From the NCBI RefSeq assembly GCF_005116675.2, contig NZ_CP050699.1, positions 1,015,001 to 1,079,000 on the forward strand: a DNA stretch of 64,000 bases, given 5' to 3'. Under the pieces are notes generated by a model. The model searched no databases. It saw nothing but the letters and a program-made list of their open reading frames with translations, and was not told the origin of the DNA. Made by a program: the position numbers and the translations under genes. This DNA comes from Desulfosediminicola ganghwensis. Its GTDB lineage: Bacteria > Desulfobacterota > Desulfobulbia > Desulfobulbales > Desulfocapsaceae. Positions 16,898-25,137 of the stretch are shown here, one piece after another. Each line of letters starts with the position of its first letter. The stretch's first letter is position 1.

Positions 16898-17669
16898 ATT
16901 CTTCGTCGGTTGTCAGCTCTTTTACAGGATTCTGCTCAATCCATTGGATGATGCCAATGGTGCCATTGCTGTTTTCGGCCAGGGCGGTGCAACTTTCCAC
17001 CCAGTCTCCTGAGTTGCTGTAGAGGAAATCACCCATCGCCTTGATTGATGCGTGGTGAATATGACCGCAGATAAGACCGTCCACCTGGTTTTTTTTGATT
17101 TCGCTTATCAGCACCTGTTCAAAATCACCAATGTAGTTGACAGCCTTTTTGCACTTATGTTTCAGCCAGGCGGAAATGGAGAAATAATCTTTGCCCCTGA
17201 AAGAGCGGTACGTGTTGACCCAGCGGTTGAGTATCAAAAGTGAATCGTAGAGGGTTGAGCCTATGTTGGCGAGCCATTCACTATTTTGCACTACACAGTC
17301 AAACTTATCGCCATGCAGCACGAGATAGCGTTTGCCGTCGACGGAGGTGTGCACAATTTCTTCGCAGATCTGTACACCATGAAAAGAAGTGCCGGTATAG
17401 CGACGGACGATATCGTCATGGTTACCGGGGAGGTAGTACACTTTGGTGCCATTTTGGGCCTTATTGATAATGAGGTTGACGATATGGTCATTAATTTCAG
17501 GCCAGTGCCAGTTGTTTCTGAGTTTCCACAGGTCGAAGATATCTCCCACAAGATAGAGATTGTCTGATTCGGTGCTTTTCAGAAACTCGTAGAGTTGGTT
17601 GCTTTTCAGGTTCCTGCCGCCTAGGTGGGTGTCGGAGATCCAGATACTCCTGAAGTGCAAATGCTGCAT
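16851..17669 (-). CDS. LpxH-like UDP-2,3-diacylglucosamine diphosphatase family metallophosphoesterase
   Basis: Calcineurin-like phosphoesterase of 272 residues with all metal ligands: WISDTHLGG, GDIFDLW, LPGNHDD, LHGDKFD and GHIHHAS. The spacing and the DLWKLR and SWLANIGSTLYD stretches place it in the LpxH-like group that sits next to GT4 glycosyltransferases, rather than being the classical lipid A LpxH. It is therefore likely to hydrolyse a phospho-lipid or nucleotide-lipid precursor. It is first in the minus-strand cluster, and its end overlaps the glycosyltransferase start. It is divergent from the rhodanese gene, with 160 bp of shared upstream DNA. Confidence 0.88.
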   Translation of the reverse strand: MQHLHFRSIWISDTHLGGRNLKSNQLYEFLKSTESDNLYLVGDIFDLWKLRNNWHWPEINDHIVNLIINKAQNGTKVYYLPGNHDDIVRRYTGTSFHGVQICEEIVHTSVDGKRYLVLHGDKFDCVVQNSEWLANIGSTLYDSLLILNRWVNTYRSFRGKDYFSISAWLKHKCKKAVNYIGDFEQVLISEIKKNQVDGLICGHIHHASIKAMGDFLYSNSGDWVESCTALAENSNGTIGIIQWIEQNPVKELTTDEEYEQDRYSDGCLASPN

Positions 17670-17831
17670 GTATACCTCGCATGTTGTATTGTTGTTGCCT
17701 GGAGAATAGGCTGGCAGTGTTACAGGTCAGTAAGATGATGATTATAATTGCATTCGTTTGTTGCTCAGGCTGAAGCGTGTGGCCTTCCAGCTTTAAGCAT
17801 CGGTAGAGTGGACCTGGGAGAGGGCCAGAAA

Positions 17832-18341
17832 ATGAGATTTTTGCCAATCAAAGCGGTAACTGTATTTGTGTTATTGATGCTCTGTGGCTTTCGTTTTTCC
17901 CTTCTTTTTGGCGAGCTGAGTTGGGAGAAGATTGACGCTGTGTTAAGCGAGGATTTCCCTGATGTTAAGATTATGGAAATTGATGAGTTATCCAATCGGC
18001 TGGAGGCAGGAGAAAAGCTTTATCTGGTGGATGTAAGGAGTCGCGAGGAGTATCTGGTAAGCCACATTCCCGGCGCTGTGCTGGTAGAAGAGTTTGCTGT
18101 CAACAGTCGTCTACCAGGGGTGGTCATTGTTGCTTATTGCTCGGTTGGATTGCGTTCTGCAGAGTATGTACGAAAACTGCAAAATGAAGGTGTCAAAAAT
18201 GTCTACAACCTGCGAGGGTCTATTTTTATGTGGGCAAACAGGGGCCTGGCTCTTGATTCACCGAAAGGAACAGTTGACGAGGTACATCCGTTTAGTCCCA
18301 GGTGGGGAAAGCTACTCGACAAAACACTGCACGCCCGCTAG
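17832..18341 (+). CDS. Membrane-anchored single-domain rhodanese
   Basis: A 169-residue protein with an N-terminal hydrophobic helix (VTVFVLLMLCGFRFSLLF), so anchored or exported, then one rhodanese domain: LYLVDVRSREEYLVSHIPGA and the active-site loop AYCSVGLRSA, with the catalytic cysteine inside a C-x2-G-x-R-S pattern. It could transfer sulfane sulfur in the periplasm, which would fit a sulfur-metabolising cell. ATG 17832 follows a GGAGAGGG stretch; the frame also runs upstream to a TTG at 17748 without a ribosome site. Confidence 0.85.
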   Translation: MRFLPIKAVTVFVLLMLCGFRFSLLFGELSWEKIDAVLSEDFPDVKIMEIDELSNRLEAGEKLYLVDVRSREEYLVSHIPGAVLVEEFAVNSRLPGVVIVAYCSVGLRSAEYVRKLQNEGVKNVYNLRGSIFMWANRGLALDSPKGTVDEVHPFSPRWGKLLDKTLHAR

Positions 18342-19030
18342 CCTGACACATTGAAAGGTCAATTTGCTTTTTGGATCGAAATATTTTGAGAGGGCCCAAA
18401 AGGCAGGTCCATTGTCAACAAAGGTCTGCTTCTGCTGTGGGGGAATTTCCGCAACACTTTGATGTGGCGGTGATTTATATGGAAAGGGAGCAGATTTATC
18501 TTGTGAATTCAATTTTTAGCTGAAAGATGAACCTGACTTTCAACAATCTGATGGAAGATGCTATCTGCAAGTGTATATATCCAGGAGCAGTGCCATAAAC
18601 TATTATTGCCGTTCCCGCCAGTTGGTTGGAAGCTGCTACCATATCACTTGGGGCCATGTCTTGATGGTTGCGTTCTATTTATGTGCTCGGTATATCTTTT
18701 TGGGGCTAAAAGTCTGTCGCGTGCATCCAGCAAATTAATTATATCTAACAATGTCGACGATTGGACTAGGGTACTACTGTTGGCCCTGGTAATGCTGGCT
18801 GGGTGAGTACAGCCCTGTTGCATGACATTTGGGGGTTGAAACAAAATTCAGCCTTTTTCTATAGTCGCTAACTAGTTGCTATAGGGCAAATGCTGAAGGG
18901 TCTGTGATTGCAGTGTCTCGAGCTCTTTCGTTTTTTAGTGTGGTGTATTCTTGTGCTTGTATGCTAATATGGCGAAAAATTTACTGCCTGATTACAACAG
19001 TAAAACCCTAAAAAAAAGAGGAAAGAGATC
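18342..19030. other. Gene-free stretch upstream of rubrerythrin
   Basis: Almost 690 bp without a supportable gene. An extended -10-like box (TG at 18962, TAATAT at 18965-18970) lies about 60 nt ahead of the rubrerythrin ATG and is the likely promoter, although no good -35 box is visible. The rest shows nothing I can name. Confidence 0.35.
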
Positions 19031-19606
19031 ATGGCTAGTTTGAAAGGAACTCAGACCGAAAAGAATATACTTACCGCTTTCTGCGGCGAATCACAGGCTC
19101 GCAATCGCTACACCTACTATGCATCCCAGGCCAAAAAAGATGGATATGTACAGATTCAGTCCATCTTCGAAGAGACAGCCAACCAGGAAAAGGAGCACGC
19201 CAAACGCCTGTTCAAGTTGCTTGAAGGTGGGGATGTTGAGGTATCCGCTTCGTTTCCTGCAGGTGTTGTCGGTACTACCGCAGAGAATCTTAAAGAGGCG
19301 GCAACGGGGGAGAACCACGAACATACTGTGATGTATCCGGAGTTTGCCGAGGTTGCCCGGGAGGAAGGGTTTGCCAATATCGCCGATATCTTTATGGCAA
19401 TTGCCAATGCCGAGGCGCAGCATGAGAAGCGTTTCAAGGACCTGCTCGGCAACATCGAGAAAGGCTGTGTTTTCAAGCGTGACGAAAAAGTGGTCTGGAG
19501 ATGCCGTAACTGCGGCTACCTGCACGACGACCATGAAGCTCCGGAGATTTGTCCGGCCTGTGCTCATGCCAAGGCCCATTTTGAGTTGCTCGGCGAAAAC
19601 TGGTAG
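19031..19606 (+). CDS. rbr: Rubrerythrin
   Basis: Cytoplasmic peroxide-reducing protein of anaerobes, 191 residues. The diiron ferritin-like half has FCGESQARNRYTYYA, EETANQEKEHAKR and IANAEAQHEKRF with the metal Glu/His ligands. The C-terminal rubredoxin-like half has the FeS4 cysteines in CRNCGY and CPAC. A strong ribosome site (AGAGGAAAGAG) precedes ATG 19031. It is a single-gene unit with its own terminator. Rubrerythrin supports an anaerobic or microaerobic host. Confidence 0.97.
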   Translation: MASLKGTQTEKNILTAFCGESQARNRYTYYASQAKKDGYVQIQSIFEETANQEKEHAKRLFKLLEGGDVEVSASFPAGVVGTTAENLKEAATGENHEHTVMYPEFAEVAREEGFANIADIFMAIANAEAQHEKRFKDLLGNIEKGCVFKRDEKVVWRCRNCGYLHDDHEAPEICPACAHAKAHFELLGENW

Positions 19607-19668
19607 CTTAAGGCTTCTGTTTTTATAGCGTAAATTCTCTTTTCCCTGAATGATGATAAAAAATCAGA

Positions 19669-19709
19669 GCCTCCGGAGATGAGCAAATCTTCCGGGGGCC
19701 TTGTTTTTT
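19669..19709 (+). terminator. Rho-independent terminator after rubrerythrin
   Basis: An imperfect GC-rich stem (about 19669-19680 with 19687-19700) around a short loop, then a T tract (19704-19709). Confidence 0.75.
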
Positions 19710-19886
19710 CTACCTCAATTTGGTTTCACTTTTTTTTCGTACCTAATCAGGGTTGAAAAAAAAGAAGCGTCACTATTCTCTTTCAATTTCAAGTGATTAC
19801 AGTGTTGACATGCCACAATGTGGGGGCGCATGGGGGAGAGCTGGTATACCAGGCGTGCTGGAGTTGCAGGAGAATGGGAGGACGTT

Positions 19887-20465
19887 ATGGAAACAAATCG
19901 CAGAGATGTTACGATTCATGTACCGGATAAGGTGTATAGTGGTTATATCGACGTCCCTAACGAGACGCTTCGAACCATAGATATTTTTAACAGTACCAGT
20001 GGGTATTGGAAAGATCCCTCTGAAAAGGGGTTTGATGATGCATTATTGTTAAACAGTGCGACGGTGACCCTGGATAGCGATACCCCTTTGCTCGAACTGG
20101 ACCGAATCCAGATCAGGCTCGCCGATATTCTGTTTTTTTTCGATGATGAACTGGGATGTGGAGACAGCAGTGAGAAAATCCGGGCAGAAGCTCTGAGCGC
20201 GAGAAATGGTGAGAAAATTTCAAAAGTTTATATCATTACGCATATGCAGGGGGATTCCTTTTTCTATATCTCCGGTCTCAGCCACGGTCGTTTCAGGAGT
20301 AAGACCAAGCATCGCTATATTCCACTGACCAACCCTACGATTACTGAAGTCCACAGGGCTGGCCAGGGCTGGAAACAGAAAAACATCCCGGTGCAGGGCG
20401 CATTTGTCGGTGTGAATACAGCTCATATCGAAGCATGCACGTTTTCAGGTGTCGGAAAGCATTGA
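19887..20465 (+). CDS. Conserved-looking protein of unknown function (192 aa)
   Basis: No family recognised. The start at ATG 19887 is set by GGGAGGACG just upstream; the open frame extends further up without a ribosome site. The protein is soluble, beta-rich and without a signal. It opens with VTIHVPDKVYSGYIDVPNE, has an acidic middle around FFFDDELGCGDSSEK and a basic stretch GRFRSKTKHRY. It lies 66 nt ahead of the lipocalin gene in the same direction and may be the first gene of the four-gene run to 22518. Confidence 0.65.
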   Translation: METNRRDVTIHVPDKVYSGYIDVPNETLRTIDIFNSTSGYWKDPSEKGFDDALLLNSATVTLDSDTPLLELDRIQIRLADILFFFDDELGCGDSSEKIRAEALSARNGEKISKVYIITHMQGDSFFYISGLSHGRFRSKTKHRYIPLTNPTITEVHRAGQGWKQKNIPVQGAFVGVNTAHIEACTFSGVGKH

Positions 20466-20531
20466 CGATTGGTGGCTTTGCTCTGAAGAAGTAAATTTGC
20501 CTGACCTTCAAAACAGGTTCAAGGAGGTGCG

Positions 20532-21101
20532 ATGGGGGGGATTCATGACAGGTTGCGACTGTTACTTTGTTCGTTGTCTCTCACTGTTCTGACAGGTTGC
20601 GCCGGATTACCCAAGGGAATTGAGCCTGTTCAGGATTTTGAGCTGAACAGGTATCTTGGCAGGTGGTATGAGGTTGCCCGGCTGGATCACTCATTTGAAC
20701 GGGGACTGACCAGGGTAATGACCGAGTACAGTATGCGTGATGACGGGGGCGTCAAGGTTGTCAACAGGGGCTATCAGGCTGAGAGCGGAAGTTGGAAAGA
20801 AGCTGTGGGCAGGGCGTACTTTGTGCGCTCACCCCGGGAAGGTTATCTGAAGGTAAGCTTTTTCCGGCCATTTTACGGCACCTATGTGATTATGGAACTT
20901 GATCAAGGGTATGAGTATGCTCTGGTTTGCGGGGCGAACCGAAAATATCTCTGGATTCTGGCCAGAGAGCCGGATCTGGATGAGGTGGTTAAGCAACGTT
21001 TGATCGCCAGGGCGAAAGAATTGGGGTTTGCTGTCGACAAACTGATTTATCCGCAGGTAGGTGATCCCCGAACTTCAGCTGCAGCTCAAGTCGATTTGTA
21101 A
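20532..21101 (+). CDS. blc: Outer-membrane lipoprotein lipocalin (Blc family)
   Basis: A 189-residue protein with a lipoprotein signal peptide ending in a lipobox (LTGC, Cys23) and a bacterial lipocalin barrel: YLGRWYEVARLDHSFERG is the classic first strand motif GxWYEVAR, and YVIMELDQGYEYALVCG, YLWILAREP follow. Lipocalins of this type bind lysophospholipids or fatty acids and act in membrane repair. A strong AAGGAGGTG site precedes ATG 20532. The stop overlaps the next start by one base, so the two are coupled. Confidence 0.93.
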   Translation: MGGIHDRLRLLLCSLSLTVLTGCAGLPKGIEPVQDFELNRYLGRWYEVARLDHSFERGLTRVMTEYSMRDDGGVKVVNRGYQAESGSWKEAVGRAYFVRSPREGYLKVSFFRPFYGTYVIMELDQGYEYALVCGANRKYLWILAREPDLDEVVKQRLIARAKELGFAVDKLIYPQVGDPRTSAAAQVDL

Positions 21102-21739
21102 TGAAACCTGATTTCCTGTTCTATCTTGGCATTGCCTGGGCTGCCTGGTGTTGTATGCATAGCCTGCTGATTAACCGATCAGTCCAGGATAATACGGAGA
21201 AGTTTTTCGTAAGGATGGGCTTTCCCGGTTTCAGGTATCGCCTGTTCTATACCATTGCAGCCTGCTTGAGTTTGCTTCCCCTGGTCGTGCTGACAGTTAT
21301 GGTTCGAGGTGAGGTGGTTCTGGTTTGGCGCGGTCTCTGGCATCTGCTGGAGCTTGTGTTGGCAATCGGTGCGCTCGGGCTCTTTTGGTGCGGATCCAGG
21401 CAATATAATCTCCATGACATGGTGTACGGTAGAAAGACGGCTGCCGGGAAAAGGGATGACGTTGAATTTTCCAGGGACGGTGTGCATGGCGTGATACGTC
21501 ATCCCTGGTATCTCGGATCCCTGCTTTTTTTGTGGTCCTGGCCGGTGTATCACGAGGCGACCATTCTCTCCGCGGTGATTCTCTCCTGTTATTTGCTGAT
21601 CGGCGCCTTCATCGAGGAGAGGCGGCTGGTTGCGGAGTTTGGGGAAAAGTACCGACAATATCAACAGGAGGTTTCCATGCTGATTCCCTGGAAGTGGCTT
21701 TCGAAGAGAGTGTCACAAAAACTAAAAAGGCGCGATTGA
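21101..21739 (+). CDS. Isoprenylcysteine/phospholipid methyltransferase-like membrane protein
   Basis: A 212-residue integral membrane protein with about five helices. The C-terminal half has the methyltransferase signature GVIRHPWYLGSLL and then EERRLVAEFGEKYRQYQQEV, as in the ICMT/PEMT-like family (SAM-dependent). The substrate is unknown; the lipocalin neighbour suggests a lipid. Its ATG shares a base with the lipocalin stop, and its TGA overlaps the next ATG, so three genes are read as one unit. Confidence 0.82.
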   Translation: MKPDFLFYLGIAWAAWCCMHSLLINRSVQDNTEKFFVRMGFPGFRYRLFYTIAACLSLLPLVVLTVMVRGEVVLVWRGLWHLLELVLAIGALGLFWCGSRQYNLHDMVYGRKTAAGKRDDVEFSRDGVHGVIRHPWYLGSLLFLWSWPVYHEATILSAVILSCYLLIGAFIEERRLVAEFGEKYRQYQQEVSMLIPWKWLSKRVSQKLKRRD

Positions 21740-22518
21740 TGACACCATGGGAACGGCTTCAGGAAGCATGGTGCCGGGTGCGCGGCTGGTACCCTGCCCG
21801 GGTCGCAGGCCGACAGTTGCGATGCGATCCTGATCACATCAGCTTCTGGTCCAAGGTTGATAATGGCAGCTGGGAGCCGCAAACCTTTACGGTGCTCGAT
21901 TCGATCCTGGCGCCAGGTGGGATCCATCTTGATGTCGGTGCCTGGATAGGGCCGACGGTGCTGCATGCGGCCCACTGTTCGAAAAAGGTATTTTGTTTCG
22001 AACCGGATAAAGTCGCCTATATGTACCTGCTCGCCAACCTGAAACTCAATAAGCTGGACAACGTTATCCCTTTTAATATGGCGGTTGCCGAAAAAAGCAG
22101 CATAAGCCGGATGGCCAGCCCCCGTGGTAAGCGAGGGGACTCCATGACCAGCCTGCTCTACCCGGACGGCAAGGCAGGTATGGAGGTGGTGGTGATAGCC
22201 TGGCAGCAATGGCTGGAGCTCGTTGGACGCCCGGTTTTTACGAGCATAAAGATGGATGTAGAGGGAGGCGAGTTTACCCTTCTTCCTGCTATGAAGAGTT
22301 ACCTGCAGCAACAGAAACCAGCACTGTATCTTTCACTGCACCCGCATCTGCTGCCCGTCGATAAACGACAACAGCAGATGACCGCAATGGTCGATCTGCT
22401 GAGTCCTCTTTACGAGCTGGCAGATTCCGGCTCAGGTGAGAGGCAGCCTGTGGGAAATCTCCTGACAGCAGAAAGAGTGGACCGTGGGGGCTCGTACCTT
22501 CTGCTGCCGGTTGCTTAA
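21739..22518 (+). CDS. FkbM-family methyltransferase
   Basis: A 259-residue SAM-dependent methyltransferase. Motif I is IHLDVGAWIGPTVLHAA, the acidic motif II is VFCFEPDK, and the FkbM hallmark IKMDVEGGEFTLL follows. FkbM enzymes O-methylate sugars or other secreted glycan or lipid parts. ATG 21739 overlaps the previous TGA (TGATG). The gene ends only 3 nt from the convergent glpC stop, with no visible terminator between. Confidence 0.88.
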   Translation: MTPWERLQEAWCRVRGWYPARVAGRQLRCDPDHISFWSKVDNGSWEPQTFTVLDSILAPGGIHLDVGAWIGPTVLHAAHCSKKVFCFEPDKVAYMYLLANLKLNKLDNVIPFNMAVAEKSSISRMASPRGKRGDSMTSLLYPDGKAGMEVVVIAWQQWLELVGRPVFTSIKMDVEGGEFTLLPAMKSYLQQQKPALYLSLHPHLLPVDKRQQQMTAMVDLLSPLYELADSGSGERQPVGNLLTAERVDRGGSYLLLPVA

Positions 22519-22521
22519 AGA

Positions 22522-23808
22522 CTAAAGACCGATGTTGGCCAGGTCCGGCCCAAGATAGGTCCTTTCGTTTTCGCCAAGAATTCCCAAAGAGAGACAGATA
22601 AGGGTCCAGAAGTGGACCACGTTATACGCCCCGCCATAATGATGGCCGATGTCTTCCATCTGGGAGTGGCAGTTGTGGCAGGGGGTGAGCACGTAATCCG
22701 CCTGGGTAGCCATTATCTGGTCAAACTTCCGCTTGCCGTAGGTGCGTCGATGCTCGGTCATGCCAGCCTGCAGGAAGCCACCGCCACCGCCACAGCAGTA
22801 GTTTGCGCTACGGTTCGGCTGCATGTCGATAAAGTTCTCTTCACCGACCAGCTTTTTGGCGACAAAACGTAGATCATCGGCGATAGAGTCCCCGTAGGCT
22901 TTTCGCACGATCTGGCAGGGGTCCTGCACCGTAAACTTGATATTGTTGGTGTTCCAGTCTGCGTTGACCGGCAGTTTTCCTTCGCGTATCCATTTCGCGT
23001 AGTAGCTCACCAGACTCTCAACCCGGAAGTTGGCTTCCATGCCGAAGCGGTTCACCGCGTTCCACATGGTGTAATAGGAGTGTCCGCACTCGGTGTTGAG
23101 CCAGACCGCGCACTCTAACTCGTTGGTGGCATCGACGCGGGTTTTGATGACGTCGTACCATGCCTCTTCATCACCGGAAAACATACAGAAATTTTCCGCA
23201 GCCCAGCCTTTGGAGGCGTAGGTCCAGTCGGCTCCGACCAGGTGAAAGATTTTCCAGAGTGGCACCATCTCATCGGGTTCGCTCATCGGCTCCCTTGAGT
23301 TCTGGTTAACGAAAAAATGTGCTCCTTTTTTATCGATCGGGGCAACCATGTCTTTGAATTGGGGTTGCTGCTCGCGAACTTCCTCAAGTACGTCGTTGAC
23401 TACGAAAACAAAATCATCAGGCGGCAGACCCATGGCGCTCGTGGAATCGGTTGAGCGGGTCAGCTCGCATGATCGCACGATGCCGTTCGGTTTTTTCTCT
23501 TTCGGCCAGTTGCCACGGGCGAGAAAAACCAGTTGGGAAATATCGATGTTCATCGGACAGACATGTTGGCAGCGCTTGCACTGGGTACATGTCCAGACCC
23601 ACGGGGTGGTGGAAAGCTCTTTGTTCATGCCGAGCATCGCCATGCGGATGAACTTGCGAGGGTCCATGTTCTCAATCCCCGAAGCCGGACAGCCCGATGA
23701 GCAGAGGCCGCAGGTAAGGCAGGCGTCAAAGCTGGCTCCCTCGGGCAGAAGTTCGATTGCCTTTTCCTTAAAATTTATAGTGGGTGTTATTGCATCAGAC
23801 ATATTCAT
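22522..23808 (-). CDS. glpC: Anaerobic glycerol-3-phosphate dehydrogenase subunit C-like / HdrD-like iron-sulfur protein
   Basis: Membrane-associated electron-transfer subunit of 428 residues. Two 4Fe-4S motifs are complete: Cys30/33/36/40 and Cys74/77/80/84, each followed by Pro. The C-terminal half holds a CCG-type domain (VQDPCQIV, NYCCGGGGGF, LTPCHNCHSQ), which accepts or passes electrons as in GlpC and HdrD. It is placed after glpB with a 42-nt gap, so it should pass electrons from GlpAB to the quinone pool or a heterodisulfide-like acceptor. The extra length over the usual near-400 residues and the HdrD likeness leave the exact acceptor open. Confidence 0.88.
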   Translation of the reverse strand: MNMSDAITPTINFKEKAIELLPEGASFDACLTCGLCSSGCPASGIENMDPRKFIRMAMLGMNKELSTTPWVWTCTQCKRCQHVCPMNIDISQLVFLARGNWPKEKKPNGIVRSCELTRSTDSTSAMGLPPDDFVFVVNDVLEEVREQQPQFKDMVAPIDKKGAHFFVNQNSREPMSEPDEMVPLWKIFHLVGADWTYASKGWAAENFCMFSGDEEAWYDVIKTRVDATNELECAVWLNTECGHSYYTMWNAVNRFGMEANFRVESLVSYYAKWIREGKLPVNADWNTNNIKFTVQDPCQIVRKAYGDSIADDLRFVAKKLVGEENFIDMQPNRSANYCCGGGGGFLQAGMTEHRRTYGKRKFDQIMATQADYVLTPCHNCHSQMEDIGHHYGGAYNVVHFWTLICLSLGILGENERTYLGPDLANIGL

Positions 23809-23850
23809 TCCTTTGGCTGCGAAATGTATCGCTATAAGGCCTTACTCTAC

Positions 23851-25137
23851 TCATGCTGCTTTGAGGAGTTTATGCGCTTCATTGACTGCTCTGTAGGCGG
23901 TTGCCAGGGCAACGCCTGCACCGCAACGGCCACGAATCCAATCTTGATGGGCAAGAATTACGCCGGCCGCAAAGAGCCGCTGGTCGATAACTTTCCCATC
24001 GGCATCGATAGGGTGGAACTGGTCATCCACTTCAATTCCTGAGAGATGAATGGAATGCCCGGCCTTGTCCAGGTAGTTGTGGCTGTACCAGTCGTCGCGG
24101 TTTTCCGGTTGGTTGACATGAAGTCCAAGCAGAGGCTCGGTGATACCATCATGGTGGGCCTGGAGACCACCGCTTAAAAAGCGACCGGTGGCAAGCAATA
24201 CCGTCTTGGCAACTATGTCGATGGGACCGAAATTATCACGCAGCGAGAGTGTAATTCCATCCCGGCCGAATTCTACGTTGGTGACTTTCTGCTGGGGTAC
24301 CAGTGTGAGCCCTTTTTCGGGAAATACCTGTTCGAACATTTCCCGCAGACGAATGCCTGGAACAGAGGGTGGCATAGTCGGAATTTCGAAGATCGGCACA
24401 CCTATGAGTCTGGCAAGATCGGCCATGACCTGATCGGGTTTGTGCATGCCGAGTACCGCAGGCATGCCGATGACCTCACTGTCCCCGGCGACCTTTTTGA
24501 TCTCTTCTGCCAGAGCCTCCCTATTGGCAGGCACTTCAAGAGCGCGGGCCATAACCTCAGCATAGATCTCGCCGTGCTCCATATTGGGAAAGGTGACCCG
24601 ACGAGCCTTTAACAAAGGCCATTCCTTTTGCAGATTGGCAACGCACTGTCTGGCACTGAAACCGCGCAAGCCTTTGAAGTCAATTATAGTGCATTTGCTT
24701 TTAGCGGCAAAAGCCTCTACCCCGGCCTGCATTGTGGCCGGGACGCTGAAGGTCGGTTTGCTCGTTCCCGCAGGAGTCAGTGCCATCACATTGCGTTCCT
24801 GTGGTGTGCCGTATTTGATTCCGCAACTGCCTATAAAGGCGGTGAACTCGTCAAAGCCGGCGCGTATTTCCTCATCGGAAACCCTGCTCAAAGGGTGGCG
24901 CGGCTGACTTGACCGCAGGCTGGCAAGAGCATGCCAGGGGTCGTTGGAGAGCGGTGAGTTGCTATCAGCCTTACCCAGCAGATCGAGATAGCCTGTGGTA
25001 TAAGCGATAGCACCGGTGTTTCCAGCAAGAGAAGTGGAGATGCCGCGGTTAATGGCAAAAATAGCGGCAGCCATACCGGTAAGGCCTGAGCCGATGACCG
25101 CAAACTCCGTGGTGAATAGTCGTTTATCCTCAATCAT
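23851..25137 (-). CDS. glpB: Anaerobic glycerol-3-phosphate dehydrogenase subunit B
   Basis: FAD/FMN-binding flavoprotein subunit of 428 residues. The N-terminal dinucleotide motif is FAVIGSGLTGMAAAIFA, followed by the GlpB-typical GAIAYTTGYLDLLG. A mid part VLGMHKPDQVMADLARLIG and a C-terminal ATGRFLSGGLQAH (flavin-binding strand) support the assignment. Its ATG overlaps the glpA stop by 4 nt. It works with GlpA and GlpC in oxidising glycerol-3-phosphate to dihydroxyacetone phosphate without oxygen. Confidence 0.93.
   Translation of the reverse strand: MIEDKRLFTTEFAVIGSGLTGMAAAIFAINRGISTSLAGNTGAIAYTTGYLDLLGKADSNSPLSNDPWHALASLRSSQPRHPLSRVSDEEIRAGFDEFTAFIGSCGIKYGTPQERNVMALTPAGTSKPTFSVPATMQAGVEAFAAKSKCTIIDFKGLRGFSARQCVANLQKEWPLLKARRVTFPNMEHGEIYAEVMARALEVPANREALAEEIKKVAGDSEVIGMPAVLGMHKPDQVMADLARLIGVPIFEIPTMPPSVPGIRLREMFEQVFPEKGLTLVPQQKVTNVEFGRDGITLSLRDNFGPIDIVAKTVLLATGRFLSGGLQAHHDGITEPLLGLHVNQPENRDDWYSHNYLDKAGHSIHLSGIEVDDQFHPIDADGKVIDQRLFAAGVILAHQDWIRGRCGAGVALATAYRAVNEAHKLLKAA

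Noticed and set aside
18558-18806. Small open frame of 82 codons upstream of rubrerythrin
   Set aside because: No ribosome site, odd composition and no motif; treated as non-coding.
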